Source: Roseobacter sp. GAI101
GTDB lineage: Bacteria; Pseudomonadota; Alphaproteobacteria; Rhodobacterales; Rhodobacteraceae
Reading direction: 5' to 3'
Assembly (NCBI RefSeq): GCF_000156335.1
Contig: NZ_DS999213.1
Location: 1,798,810-1,862,809, forward strand
Length of the DNA: 64,000 bases
Below, in pieces: positions 9,607 to 18,213 of the stretch. Below the pieces are notes generated by a model. The model searched no databases. It had not been told where the DNA came from and was given only the letters and a program-made list of their open reading frames with translations. How positions within the stretch are numbered: position 1 is the first letter of the stretch; every line of letters starts with the position of its first letter. A program made the translations under genes and the position numbers.

Positions 9607-10497
9607 CTACAGACCGTTGACCGGCACCTTGAGCATCACGTTACCATCCTTGTCTGTCGGCATGTGACCCGCGCGCATGTTCACCTGCAAAGACGGAATA
9701 ATCAGTTTGGGCATGCCAAGCTCGGCGTCGCGGGCTGTGCGGAAACTGATGAACTCTTCGCGGGTTTTGCCCCCACCGACATGGATGTTATGGGCCTTTT
9801 CATCGCCAACGGTGGTTTCCCATGCGATATCGCGGCCATTGGGGCCATAGTCGTGGCACATGAACAGGCGCATGTCATCAGGCAGGCTCAATACTTTCTG
9901 GATGCTGTCGAACAGCACGCCGGCGTCCCCGCCGGGGAAATCCGCGCGCGCAGACCCGCCATCGGGCATGAACAACGTGTCGCCGGTAAAGGCCGCGTCG
10001 CCCATCACATGCACCATGCAGGCAGGCGTGTGGCCGGGCGTGTACATCGCAAAGCAGGTCATTCCGCCGATCTGATAGGTGTCGCCATCCTTGAACAGCG
10101 CGTCGAATTGCGACCCGTCGCGCTGGAATTCGGTGCCCTCGTTGAAAATCTTGCCGAACGTCTCTTGGACCACAAGGATCTTTTCACCGACACCGATTTT
10201 GCCGCCCAGTTTCTGCTGGATATAGGGTGCGGCGGACAGGTGATCGGCGTGGACATGTGTTTCAATGATCCACTCAAGCTTGAGGCCCTTGCCTTCGACC
10301 TCGGCAATCAGGGTGTCGGCGTGTTCAAAGGTGATGCGCCCCGCCGCGTAATCCATATCCATGACGGAATCGACAATCGCGCAGGATGTCGAATTGGGAT
10401 CGCGCACGATGTAGCTGATCGTATTTGTCGCGGGGTCGAAATACCCCGTGACTTCTGGGGTCACATTCATATTCACGGGATAGTCAGTCAACGCCAT
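9607..10497 (-). CDS. Metallo-beta-lactamase-fold persulfide dioxygenase-like protein (Blh type)
   Basis: A 296-residue cytosolic MBL-fold protein without a signal peptide. The metal motif HVHADH is at residues 81-86, His156 lies in YTPGHTP, the bridging Asp173 in FTGDTLF, and a later His215 in MCHDYGP. The FTGDTLF...GGSARADFPGGDA pattern is typical of ETHE1/Blh persulfide dioxygenases, which oxidise glutathione persulfide to sulfite using a mononuclear iron. In other alphaproteobacteria such proteins are controlled by the ArsR repressor BigR. Here the gene diverges from an exported MBL protein across a region containing a consensus SoxR/BigR-type dyad, which supports a role in handling reduced sulfur. 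A GGAGG lies very close to the start codon. Confidence 0.85.
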   Translation of the reverse strand: MALTDYPVNMNVTPEVTGYFDPATNTISYIVRDPNSTSCAIVDSVMDMDYAAGRITFEHADTLIAEVEGKGLKLEWIIETHVHADHLSAAPYIQQKLGGKIGVGEKILVVQETFGKIFNEGTEFQRDGSQFDALFKDGDTYQIGGMTCFAMYTPGHTPACMVHVMGDAAFTGDTLFMPDGGSARADFPGGDAGVLFDSIQKVLSLPDDMRLFMCHDYGPNGRDIAWETTVGDEKAHNIHVGGGKTREEFISFRTARDAELGMPKLIIPSLQVNMRAGHMPTDKDGNVMLKVPVNGL

Positions 10498-10563
10498 ATC
10501 CTCCGGTAAGGGACCGCCGCCGCGCCGTCAACAAAGCTTGCGCAGATGCATTTCTTCATACAT

Positions 10564-10579
10564 ATTCATACTATGGAAT
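10564..10579. promoter_or_regulatory. Predicted SoxR operator between divergent MBL genes
   Basis: The sequence reads ATTC, eight bases, GAAT: a perfect match to the ATTC-N8-GAAT dyad I recall for the related thiol-sensing ArsR repressor SqrR. The flanking ACATATTCA...TATG arrangement is repeated almost exactly at the soxV/soxS promoter (20968-20983). It lies 67 bases upstream of the persulfide dioxygenase-like gene and 21 bases upstream of the exported MBL gene, so it could control both. Confidence 0.65.
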
Positions 10580-10600
10580 TTTTAATTTGGGAAGTGGGTT

Positions 10601-11512
10601 ATGCTGACAAATAGACGCGACTTCATGCTGCAAGGTGTCGCAGCCGGCGCATTGATGGGCCTGCCTAATTTTCTGCATGCGCAGATGGCGATCGGTGAAA
10701 TGACGTTGGATGTTGTCTATGACGGGCATCTGACGCTTCCTGGCAGCTTTATATTCGAAACCATGCCCAAGGACGAACTGCTGCCGATCCTGGAACGCCT
10801 TGGACAGGATTATGACCAGCTGACGCCGCCGTGCAACCTTAGCCTGCTGCGTGGCGACGGACGTGTGGTTCTGTTCGACGCGGGGTCCGGAGCGGAATTC
10901 ATGCCGACCGCCGGCAAGATGCTGGATGCGCTGGAGGCCCTTGACGTGACCCCCGAGGACATCACCGACCTTGTGTTCACCCACGGCCACCCCGACCACC
11001 TTTGGGGCGTGCTGGATGATTTCGGGGATGCCATGTTCACCAACGCGACCCACCATATCGGACAGGCCGAATGGGACTATTGGACCGATCCCAACACCGT
11101 CAACACCATCGACAGCGGCCGTCAGGCCTTTGCGGTGGGCGCGGAACGGCGCTTGCAGGTCGTGGCCGACCGGATGCAGTTTTTCAATGATGGCGACGAA
11201 GTCTTGCCGGGTGTGGGCGCACGCCTGACCCCCGGCCACACCCCCGGCCACATGGCCTTTGAGGTGCGCGCAGGCAACACCGCGGCGATGATCGTGGGGG
11301 ACAGCATCGGCAACGATCACATCGCATTGGCGCGGCCCGCCTGGGAATCCGGATCGGATCAGGACCCGACACTGGGGGCCGTGACGCGCGCAGGGCTGAT
11401 CAATGATCTGGTCACTGCCCAAATGCCCATTGTCGGGTTTCACCTGGGCCAGGGCGGTCTGGGCAGGATCGAAAAATTCGCCGACGGCTTTGTCTTTGTG
11501 GGGCAGGTGTAG
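10601..11512 (+). CDS. Tat-exported metallo-beta-lactamase-fold hydrolase (SoxG-like)
   Basis: A 303-residue protein with a Tat signal (NRRDFM at residues 4-9, hydrophobic run, LHAQ cleavage region), so the mature enzyme is periplasmic. It carries a complete MBL metal motif, HGHPDH at residues 128-133, and a later TPGHTPGHM and GDSIG that provide the remaining ligands. It is followed by a second exported MBL protein only three bases downstream. In Paracoccus-type sox loci two MBL-fold proteins, SoxG and SoxH, lie at the end of the cluster, and this pair probably corresponds to them, though here it is on the opposite strand to soxABCD. Its biochemical role is unknown; a thiol-ester or polythionate hydrolase is only a guess. 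Confidence 0.75.
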   Translation: MLTNRRDFMLQGVAAGALMGLPNFLHAQMAIGEMTLDVVYDGHLTLPGSFIFETMPKDELLPILERLGQDYDQLTPPCNLSLLRGDGRVVLFDAGSGAEFMPTAGKMLDALEALDVTPEDITDLVFTHGHPDHLWGVLDDFGDAMFTNATHHIGQAEWDYWTDPNTVNTIDSGRQAFAVGAERRLQVVADRMQFFNDGDEVLPGVGARLTPGHTPGHMAFEVRAGNTAAMIVGDSIGNDHIALARPAWESGSDQDPTLGAVTRAGLINDLVTAQMPIVGFHLGQGGLGRIEKFADGFVFVGQV

Positions 11513-11515
11513 GAT

Positions 11516-12469
11516 ATGAAAACCCTCGGCCTGATCCTTGCACTGACCGCCCTGCCCGTTCTTCCGGCCTTTGCCAGCGAAGACATCCCGGATCAATATC
11601 CCGCGTCAATGTTGTATTCCAAACCCGTTGAATTCATTCCGGGCGTGTATTCCGCCATCGGGGCCACAGCGCCGCCGACCTATGAAAACGCAGGGCACAA
11701 CAACAACCTGAGCTTTATCGTGACCGGTGACGGTGTCGTGGTGATCAACAGCGGCGGGTCCTACCAGTTGGCAAAAGCCCTGCATGACGAAATCAAACAG
11801 GTCACGGACCAGCCGGTCAAACTGGTACTGAATGAAAACGGTCAAGGCCACGCGATGCTGGGCAACACCTATTGGGCCGAACACGGCGTCAAGATCGTAG
11901 CGCAGACAGAGGGTGCCGAAGCCTTTGCCGAAGAAGGTCTGGCGTCCCTGCGCGCGGCCGAATCAAGGCTGAAGGACCGCGCAGATGGCACGGATCTGAC
12001 CCCTCCGACCGAAACCTTCGAAGACGAATATGTCGTGGATATGGGGGATTTCCACATCGAGGCGCTGCACCTCGGTCCGTCGCACAGCCCCGGCGATATT
12101 GTCGTCTGGCTGCCCGAACAAAGCCTTGTGATCGCGGGTGATATGGCGTTTCACGAAAGGATGTTGCCGATTTTCCCCGACACGCTGACCGATGAATGGC
12201 TGGAAACATGGGACGGCCCGTTCGAGGCGCTTGGCGCGACCTACGTCATCCCCGGCCACGGTCACCCGACGAACATGGCGCAGGTCCGGCGTTACACCAA
12301 AGGCTATCTGGAATATCTGCGTGGCAAAATCAGGGATCATCTGGACGCTGGCGGGTCGCTGGCCGACGCGTATTACGTCGACCAGTCCCCCTATGCCCAT
12401 CTGGATACGTTCGAAGAGCTGGCCACCAAGAATGCAGGCCGTCTGTTTGAACAGATGGAGTTTGAATAG
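11516..12469 (+). CDS. Periplasmic metallo-beta-lactamase-fold protein with an altered metal motif (SoxH-like)
   Basis: A 317-residue protein with a Sec signal peptide (cleavage near residue 20, AFAS). The fold is recognisable from SFIVTGDGVVVINSG, the ligands His190 in GPSHSPGD, Asp209 in IAGDM, and His248 in IPGHGHP. The first metal motif is not canonical: where HxHxDH is expected the sequence reads NENGQGHA at residues 106-113. At least three usual ligands are therefore replaced by Asn, Gln or Gly. The protein either binds one metal, uses a different geometry, or no longer acts as a hydrolase. It is translated just after the SoxG-like gene and converges on the DUF302 gene, with only three bases between the stops. 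Sox membership is inferred from position and size. Confidence 0.75.
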   Translation: MKTLGLILALTALPVLPAFASEDIPDQYPASMLYSKPVEFIPGVYSAIGATAPPTYENAGHNNNLSFIVTGDGVVVINSGGSYQLAKALHDEIKQVTDQPVKLVLNENGQGHAMLGNTYWAEHGVKIVAQTEGAEAFAEEGLASLRAAESRLKDRADGTDLTPPTETFEDEYVVDMGDFHIEALHLGPSHSPGDIVVWLPEQSLVIAGDMAFHERMLPIFPDTLTDEWLETWDGPFEALGATYVIPGHGHPTNMAQVRRYTKGYLEYLRGKIRDHLDAGGSLADAYYVDQSPYAHLDTFEELATKNAGRLFEQMEFE

Positions 12470-12472
12470 GGC

Positions 12473-12910
12473 CTAGGACCCGTCCGCTGCGCTTTTGACG
12501 ATTTCATCCAGGAAGGCCTGAACCTCTTGCATCGGCCCTTCGGGGTAGGTGCGATAGCCGATGGCCACCTCGCCCTTCGTGTCCGTGACGAAGATACCAT
12601 AGGGGCAATGGGCGATGTTCGCCGGGTCTGCCTCCATCACCTTGCGGGACAACACGGCAGAGCAGAACAGGAAAATATCGGCGGCTTTGAAGATTTCGAC
12701 GTCGCTGCCGACATCGGCAGCCGTACGGTTCAGCATCTCGCCCGTGTGGCTGACGTAATCAATGACCAGACCTTTGCCGATAATCGCGTTTTCGACCGCG
12801 AATGTCGCGTCTTCGAAACTGCCGTCATAGGCATAGGAGACCATATGATCCTGCGCCGCCAAAGGGGCCGCAAGCAGTGAAAGTAAAAGGGCACCAAGGG
12901 GAAGTTTCAT
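12473..12910 (-). CDS. Exported DUF302-domain protein
   Basis: A small secreted protein of 145 residues. The start at 12908-12910 is preferred because an AAGGA sits at correct spacing, whereas the in-frame ATG nine bases earlier has its AGG directly against the codon. Residues 2-20 form a signal peptide ending in APLAAQ. The rest matches DUF302, a domain of unknown function often seen near sulfur and heme-cytochrome genes; the segments AHCPYGIFVT and GYRTYPEG are typical. It lies 256 bases downstream of soxD on the same strand, where many sox clusters have soxE and soxF. It may share the sox transcript if the hairpin in between is leaky. Confidence 0.8.
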   Translation of the reverse strand: MKLPLGALLLSLLAAPLAAQDHMVSYAYDGSFEDATFAVENAIIGKGLVIDYVSHTGEMLNRTAADVGSDVEIFKAADIFLFCSAVLSRKVMEADPANIAHCPYGIFVTDTKGEVAIGYRTYPEGPMQEVQAFLDEIVKSAADGS

Positions 12911-13106
12911 CTTATGCATCCTTTCGGGTTTGGGGGGATGGCAGGGCCGGAATGGTCCAGCCTGTCCCTTTAATTCAGCTTATCAGCGTTACCGTCTGAT
13001 TACCAACCACCTGAATGGGCATAGGTGGCGGGGCGCGGGGCGCTTTCCGGCCAGATTGCGAAATGAACAAGCCCGTCCATTGCATCTGTTCGCACCGTAG
13101 ATAGTT

Positions 13107-13142
13107 CCGACCGCCACGGCGTTTCAAACCCGTGGCGGCCGG
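13107..13142 (-). terminator. Strong hairpin downstream of soxD
   Basis: A 13-bp stem with a single G-U pair (13107-13119 with 13130-13142) encloses a 10-base loop that can pair further. It lies 24 bases past the soxD stop. There is no U run, so it may act as an RNA 3' end or stability structure for the sox messenger instead of a classical intrinsic terminator. Confidence 0.6.
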
Positions 13143-13166
13143 CATGTCTGTCGCAGGCAGGCGCGC

Positions 13167-14240
13167 CTACTTATCCGAAAAGGTCGACAGGTAGGCGATA
13201 ACGGCGGCGATATCGTCCTCCTTCTTCAACCCGGCAAAACCCATCTTGGTCCCTTTGATGTACTTCTTCGGACCGGCAAGAAATTCGGCGATGGTTTCTG
13301 CGTTCCAGACCAGACCTTCTTCGGCTTTTTCCATCAGGGATTTAGAGTATTTGAACCCGTCGATATGGCCTGCTGACGCCCCCATTACACCGTTAAGGAT
13401 CGGACCGGACCGGTTCTTGGCACCGTCACCGACCTGATGGCAGGCCTTGCACTTGCGAAACACCTTTTCGCCATCGGCAATCAGGGCCGGATCAATGGCA
13501 GCGACTTCTGGCGCGGGCACGGCCTCTTCCTGGGCAGCGACCTCTGCCGTCTCCGTCGTGACGGCGGTTTCTTCGGTAGCAGCTTCTTCGGTGCTGGCGT
13601 CCGTGGTGGTTTCTTCCGGTGTGACGTCCAGCACGAGCGCGCGCATCGTCACTTCGACGTTTTCCTTGCAATTGGTCATGCAGGGTTCGCCAGACCAGAT
13701 AGCAAGCTCGGTTTCTTCACGGTCGTCCAGGATGAACCCGTCCGCATTGGGCATTTCAACATCCAGGAATGTCTCCTTGGACAGAACGAAATCATCCTCG
13801 ATCAAATCGTTGGAGTACAGAATGTAGGCCACGATCGCATAAGTTTCGTCAGCCGTCAGCGTGCCCGCATTCCCGTAGGGCATCGACCGGCGGATATAGT
13901 CAAAGCTGGTCGACAGGTAGGGCCAGTAGGACCCGACAGTTTTCAGAGGGTCCTTGTGGTCAAGTGTGCCCATGCCACCCGCCAGTTTCGGCCAGTTGCC
14001 AATACCTTCGGCAAAGTCTCCATGGCAGGCGGCACATTTGGTGGCAAAGATTTCCTCGCCGATGATCGCATCGCCCTGCCCTTCTGGAAGGCCCGTCCCA
14101 TCGGGGTGGATATCCAAGTTCCAGGCAGCGATTTCTTCGGGAAGTGCCGGACGGCCAAGGCCATATGTCTGCGCGACCGCTGGCACCGCCAGCACGGCGG
14201 CAACAGCCCCGATCGTGAGTGATTTAAGAAACTTCGACAT
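13167..14240 (-). CDS. soxD: SoxD, diheme c-type cytochrome subunit of sulfane dehydrogenase
   Basis: A 357-residue exported cytochrome with a signal peptide (cleavage after AVAQ at about residue 24). Two heme c motifs are present: CAACH at residues 69-73 and CKACH at 264-268, on either side of an acidic, Thr/Glu/Ala-rich linker (about 208-248). With SoxC it forms the periplasmic complex that oxidises the sulfane sulfur still bound to SoxY, passing electrons to the respiratory chain. The start overlaps the end of soxC by 17 bases, so the two are translationally coupled. The C-terminal domain resembles a cytochrome c2-like domain, as in two-domain SoxD proteins. GGGAGG precedes the start. Confidence 0.95.
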   Translation of the reverse strand: MSKFLKSLTIGAVAAVLAVPAVAQTYGLGRPALPEEIAAWNLDIHPDGTGLPEGQGDAIIGEEIFATKCAACHGDFAEGIGNWPKLAGGMGTLDHKDPLKTVGSYWPYLSTSFDYIRRSMPYGNAGTLTADETYAIVAYILYSNDLIEDDFVLSKETFLDVEMPNADGFILDDREETELAIWSGEPCMTNCKENVEVTMRALVLDVTPEETTTDASTEEAATEETAVTTETAEVAAQEEAVPAPEVAAIDPALIADGEKVFRKCKACHQVGDGAKNRSGPILNGVMGASAGHIDGFKYSKSLMEKAEEGLVWNAETIAEFLAGPKKYIKGTKMGFAGLKKEDDIAAVIAYLSTFSDK

Positions 14241-15495
14241 TTTCGGCCTCCCCGTTCGGGCGTACCCACCAGGTTTGAATACAGTTGTTGTGATAGATCG
14301 AATTCAATCCGCGGACCTCGCGCAGTTGCGCCTTGGTCGGCTGGACATATCCGGTTTCATCCATCGCGCGGCTTTGCAGCAGCATTTCTTCGCCGTCCCA
14401 TTCCACATCAAGGTAGAAGCGGGTCAGCGCCATCTTCTCGCCGGGTTTGGCCAGACGCGCGGTTTCCCATGTCTTGCCCCCGTCCTTGGACACATCCACG
14501 CGGGTGATGGCCCCCCGTCCCGACCATGCCAGACCGGAAATGACCAGCGGCCCCTTGCCGTGGGTGATCGGCGATTGCGGGCTGGGCGACGTGACGACAG
14601 ATTTCGCGTCCATCGCCCATGTCCATTTGCGGCTGATGCCGTTCGCAAGCGTATCAGTGTATTTGGAGGTTTCTTCGCGGCTCTCGACCGGCGCATCGGT
14701 CACTTCGATCCGGCGGATCCACTTGACCCACATGTTGCCTTCCCAGCCCGGCACGACAAGGCGCACGGGATAGCCGTGTTCCTTGCGCAGCGCCTCGCCG
14801 TTGGCCTTGAACGCGACCAGAACGTCATCCAGCGCCTTCTCCATCGGGATGGAACGCCCGTTCGATGACGCATCGGCACCTTCGACGAATACCCATTTGC
14901 CCGCAGTGTCATAGCCCGCTTCTTCCAGCAGGGTCCGCAGGGGGACGCCGGTGTATTCCATGTTGTGGATCATGCCGTGGGTGAATTGCGCACCATTCAA
15001 CTGTGCGCCCGCCCATTCCATGCCGGTGTTTGCCGCGCATTCCAGGAAATACGTGTGGTTTTCACGCGGAAACCGTTCAAGATCGGCGTAGGTGAACACA
15101 AGCGGGCGGTCGACCAACCCGTTGATCATCAGACGGTAATCTTCCTTCTTCAGTTCGATCGCGCCCGAATGGTGCCGCTCGAATGCGCAGCCCTGGGGGG
15201 TGATCGTGCCATCCAGCGCATGGATCGGCGTAAAGTTGATCGAACTGACAGTGTCGGCGGTCAGCCATTCCACGTTGCGGCGGATCACATCGTCTTCGAA
15301 CTTGATCGGCAGACCGTAGGGCGTGGCATCGACGCCATCGCCAAAGGTCTGCGCCCATTCCTGCGTCTCGGTGATCAGCGGATCAGGCGTTTGGGCGCGC
15401 GCAGTACCGGCGGCCAATGCGCCGACCCCTGCCGTTGCGGCCCCGCGCAAGAACGCACGGCGGTTTGGTTTCTTGGTTTCAAAGGTGTCTGACAT
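14224..15495 (-). CDS. soxC: SoxC, molybdenum subunit of sulfane dehydrogenase
   Basis: A 423-residue Tat substrate (NRRAFLRG at residues 11-18, cleavage near TARAQ). The sulfite-oxidase fold is shown by the cysteine that ligates molybdenum, Cys153 in FLECAANTG, and by the SNGRSIPMEKALDD and PVRLVVPGWEGNMWVKW segments. It carries molybdopterin and, with the cytochrome SoxD, removes six electrons from SoxY-bound sulfane. Presence of soxCD predicts complete oxidation of thiosulfate to sulfate without sulfur-globule formation. It lies between soxB and soxD in the minus-strand operon and its stop lies inside soxD. Confidence 0.96.
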   Translation of the reverse strand: MSDTFETKKPNRRAFLRGAATAGVGALAAGTARAQTPDPLITETQEWAQTFGDGVDATPYGLPIKFEDDVIRRNVEWLTADTVSSINFTPIHALDGTITPQGCAFERHHSGAIELKKEDYRLMINGLVDRPLVFTYADLERFPRENHTYFLECAANTGMEWAGAQLNGAQFTHGMIHNMEYTGVPLRTLLEEAGYDTAGKWVFVEGADASSNGRSIPMEKALDDVLVAFKANGEALRKEHGYPVRLVVPGWEGNMWVKWIRRIEVTDAPVESREETSKYTDTLANGISRKWTWAMDAKSVVTSPSPQSPITHGKGPLVISGLAWSGRGAITRVDVSKDGGKTWETARLAKPGEKMALTRFYLDVEWDGEEMLLQSRAMDETGYVQPTKAQLREVRGLNSIYHNNCIQTWWVRPNGEAENVEVS

Positions 15496-15528
15496 GTAGA
15501 ACCCCTTCCCTTTGGTTGAACGGAGGCG

Positions 15529-17232
15529 TTAGACGCCGTCGACGGTTACACTGGTGTTTTCGGCAAGGGTCACTGTGCCCAACTTGCGGATGTGATTTTC
15601 AACCACGTCCCAGATCGGAGGACCTTCGGTGCCTTGATTGACGCTGGCCCAACCCGCGATCTGGTAGGTCTTGGCCGGATCAATCAATTCCCCTGTCTTG
15701 AGCAGGGTCATTTCAGTAATGCGGCTGCCTTGCGGCTTGGTCACGTCGATGCGGTAGCCAAGGCCACCGGTGCGCACCATGTCCCCGCCCTGCTGATAAT
15801 ACGGGTCGGGGTTGAACAGGTTATCGGCCACGTCTTCCAGCACGACATGCAGGAATTCGCCTGTCATTTCAGTGCGGTATGCTTCTGGGTAGGTCATCGA
15901 GGTGACGTTCCAGATGTCTTCGCGGGTGATGTCCTGACCGGGCAGGATGGACGGCCCCCAACGGACGCCGGGGCTTAGCGCGATGTCGGCTTCGCGCTCG
16001 GACAGCAGCGCATCGCAGATCAGATCATCCCACGAGCCGTTGAAATTGCCCCGACGATACAGCAGCGTGTCCTCGGCGGTTTTGCCGATTACCTCGCTCA
16101 GTTGATCCGCATAGGGTGCACGCTGTTCGTCGATCAAGGCGGTGATCGCCTTATCGGGCTCGATCACATCCGAAAAGATCGGGATCAGCTTGTGGCGGAA
16201 GCCCATCATGCGGCCATTCTGCACGTCCAGATCAACGCGGCTGACGAATTTCCCGTTCGAGCCTGACGCGACGATGATCGTATCCCCGACCAGCACAGGT
16301 TCGGGCAATGCGTCATGGGTGTGACCCGACAGGATCACGTCGATACCGGTGACGATGCCCGCCATCTGCTTGTCGACGTCGAACCCGTTGTGGCTTAGGC
16401 ACACGACCAGTTCAGCCCCCTTGGCGCGGACTTCGTCGACCATTTCCTGCATCCGTTCGTCGCGGATACCAAAGGTGTATTCGGGGAACATCCAACCGGG
16501 GTTGGCGATCGGCATGTAGGGAAAGGCCTGCCCGATAACCGCGACCTTGACGCCGCCAGTCTCGAAGAACTTGTAGGGCGGGAAAAGCTCTGTCGGCTCG
16601 TCCCATTCGGCGTCAAAGATGTTCTGGCCAAGCGCCGCAAAGGGCAACCCTTCAACGATTTCATTGACGCGGTCGGACCCCAGCGTGAATTCCCAGTGAA
16701 ACGTCATCGCGTCTGGTTTCAGCGCGTTCATCACGTTGACCATGTCCTGACCTTGGGTCTGGTAACAGGTATAGCTGCCGTGCCAGGTGTCGCCACCATC
16801 CAGCAACAGCGCGTCGGGGCGGTCTGCGCGGATTTGGTTGATCACGGTCGAAACCCGATCCAGTCCGCCCATCTTGCCATAGGCTTGGGCCAGCGACGAA
16901 AAGTCATTGTAGGTCAGCGCATATGCCGACCGGCTGCCGTCCTCGATGCCGTAAAGCTTTCGAAAATCAGCACCCGTGACATGCGGCACCGCCCCTTTGT
17001 TCGAGCCCACGCCGATGTTGACCGACGGTTCGCGGAAATAGATCGGTTTCAGCTGCGCATGAATGTCGGTGATGTGGATCAGACTGACGTTGCCGAATGT
17101 GTCAAATTCCAGCAGCTTGTCCTGGGTCAGCGCCTGCTGCGCGGCCAGTTTGCCCCAGTTGCCAAAGGAAGATGCCCCGTAAAGGGCCGTTGCAGCCATG
17201 CTGGCTTGAAGAAAGTCGCGGCGAGAAATCAT
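15529..17232 (-). CDS. soxB: SoxB, thiosulfohydrolase
   Basis: A 567-residue Tat-exported protein (SRRDFLQ at residues 3-9). It belongs to the 5'-nucleotidase/metallophosphatase family and shows the dimanganese ligands in ITDIHAQ (Asp56, His58), LLDGGDTWHG, LSHNGFD and GHTHD. The family GNHE box is replaced by FHWEFTLG, as SoxB proteins characteristically have HWE there. SoxB hydrolyses the terminal sulfonate from cysteine S-thiosulfonate on SoxY, releasing sulfate. A hairpin separates it from soxA, and soxC follows after 33 bases. Confidence 0.96.
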   Translation of the reverse strand: MISRRDFLQASMAATALYGASSFGNWGKLAAQQALTQDKLLEFDTFGNVSLIHITDIHAQLKPIYFREPSVNIGVGSNKGAVPHVTGADFRKLYGIEDGSRSAYALTYNDFSSLAQAYGKMGGLDRVSTVINQIRADRPDALLLDGGDTWHGSYTCYQTQGQDMVNVMNALKPDAMTFHWEFTLGSDRVNEIVEGLPFAALGQNIFDAEWDEPTELFPPYKFFETGGVKVAVIGQAFPYMPIANPGWMFPEYTFGIRDERMQEMVDEVRAKGAELVVCLSHNGFDVDKQMAGIVTGIDVILSGHTHDALPEPVLVGDTIIVASGSNGKFVSRVDLDVQNGRMMGFRHKLIPIFSDVIEPDKAITALIDEQRAPYADQLSEVIGKTAEDTLLYRRGNFNGSWDDLICDALLSEREADIALSPGVRWGPSILPGQDITREDIWNVTSMTYPEAYRTEMTGEFLHVVLEDVADNLFNPDPYYQQGGDMVRTGGLGYRIDVTKPQGSRITEMTLLKTGELIDPAKTYQIAGWASVNQGTEGPPIWDVVENHIRKLGTVTLAENTSVTVDGV

Positions 17233-17288
17233 GCGGGTGGCCTTCTGTTGCGCCTATACATGCGCATGTTTGAATGAGTTATATCTGC

Positions 17289-17320
17289 AAAACCCCGCCT
17301 CGCAAAAAAGCAAGGCGGGG
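17289..17320 (-). promoter_or_regulatory. Intercistronic hairpin with U tail between soxA and soxB
   Basis: An 8-bp GC-rich stem (17293-17300 with 17313-17320) can be extended by two further pairs and is followed, on the minus strand, by four U residues (17292-17289). It sits 10 bases past the soxA stop, within a gap of nearly 100 bases. It could attenuate transcription so that soxXYZA is made in excess over soxBCD, or protect the upstream messenger. Confidence 0.65.
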
Positions 17321-17330
17321 CCTGAATTGT

Positions 17331-18185
17331 TTAGTTGCGGACGGACGGACCTTCGACAGACAGGCCGTTGCCGCGTGAACCGACATACAGCTCCAGCGCC
17401 ACGAACTCGGGGCTGCCCGGCGCGAATGTTTCGGCGCGGGTGTCACGGACACAGCCCTTAAAGCGGTCCTGAACGGCGTTCAGTTTGGTGTTTTTCAGAC
17501 GGTAGGCGGGGAAACCGTTGATCTGGCCCTGGCTCAGGTGGTCTGCGCGGATCATGTTGCCGTAGTTGTCTTCGTGGCAATTTGCGCAGGACAGTTCAAG
17601 CTGACCAAAACGGGTGTAATAGATTTCCTTGCCCTGCTCCCATGTGGATTGCGCAGGACCGTCAATCGCGACGTTCACGGGCATGCCACGGGATACGGAT
17701 GCCATCAGCGCCGTCATGTTGACCATGTCGCCGCCGGTGTATTTCCACTTTTCCGCGCCCATACGGTTTTCACGGCAATCGTTGATCGCCATTTCCATCG
17801 TACGCACCTCGCCCGCGGCTTCGACATATTTCGGATAGACCGGACGCACGCCCGCCATTTCCGAAGATGCGCCGTGACAATCGGCACAGGACTTGCCTTC
17901 GGACCCGTCGGCGGTGTTCCACACGTCCTCTGCCTGTTCGACAAAGATCATACCGGGGTTGTCGAAGTCATCGGATTCCATGGCGCGGGTTTCCGTGCCA
18001 CGGAACAGCCAGCCAGACATCACCTCGTCCATCACGTCGGACAAATGGGCGGGGGCCGCCGTGCGTGTCACGATTTCGATGTCACCGTTGATGACCAGAT
18101 TATCGTCTGCAGGTTCGGCCATTGCACCCGATGCCACGATGATCGCGGTCATGCAGGCACCCAGACCTTTAGTGAATTTATTCAT
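17331..18185 (-). CDS. soxA: SoxA, diheme cytochrome c subunit of SoxXA
   Basis: The start at 18183-18185 is fixed by GGGAGG upstream and by the signal peptide that follows (cleavage near AMAEP); the frame stays open further upstream but only into soxZ. The mature protein has heme motifs CADCH (100-104) and CANCH (200-204) and the active-site cysteine Cys245 in GCVRDTRAE, which becomes a persulfide ligand to heme in characterised SoxA. With SoxX it attaches thiosulfate to the SoxY cysteine oxidatively. Length 284 residues fits diheme SoxA. It follows soxZ by 28 bases in the operon. Confidence 0.96.
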   Translation of the reverse strand: MNKFTKGLGACMTAIIVASGAMAEPADDNLVINGDIEIVTRTAAPAHLSDVMDEVMSGWLFRGTETRAMESDDFDNPGMIFVEQAEDVWNTADGSEGKSCADCHGASSEMAGVRPVYPKYVEAAGEVRTMEMAINDCRENRMGAEKWKYTGGDMVNMTALMASVSRGMPVNVAIDGPAQSTWEQGKEIYYTRFGQLELSCANCHEDNYGNMIRADHLSQGQINGFPAYRLKNTKLNAVQDRFKGCVRDTRAETFAPGSPEFVALELYVGSRGNGLSVEGPSVRN

Positions 18186-18213
18186 TCTTCTTCCCTCCCA
18201 AGGATGCAGACGC

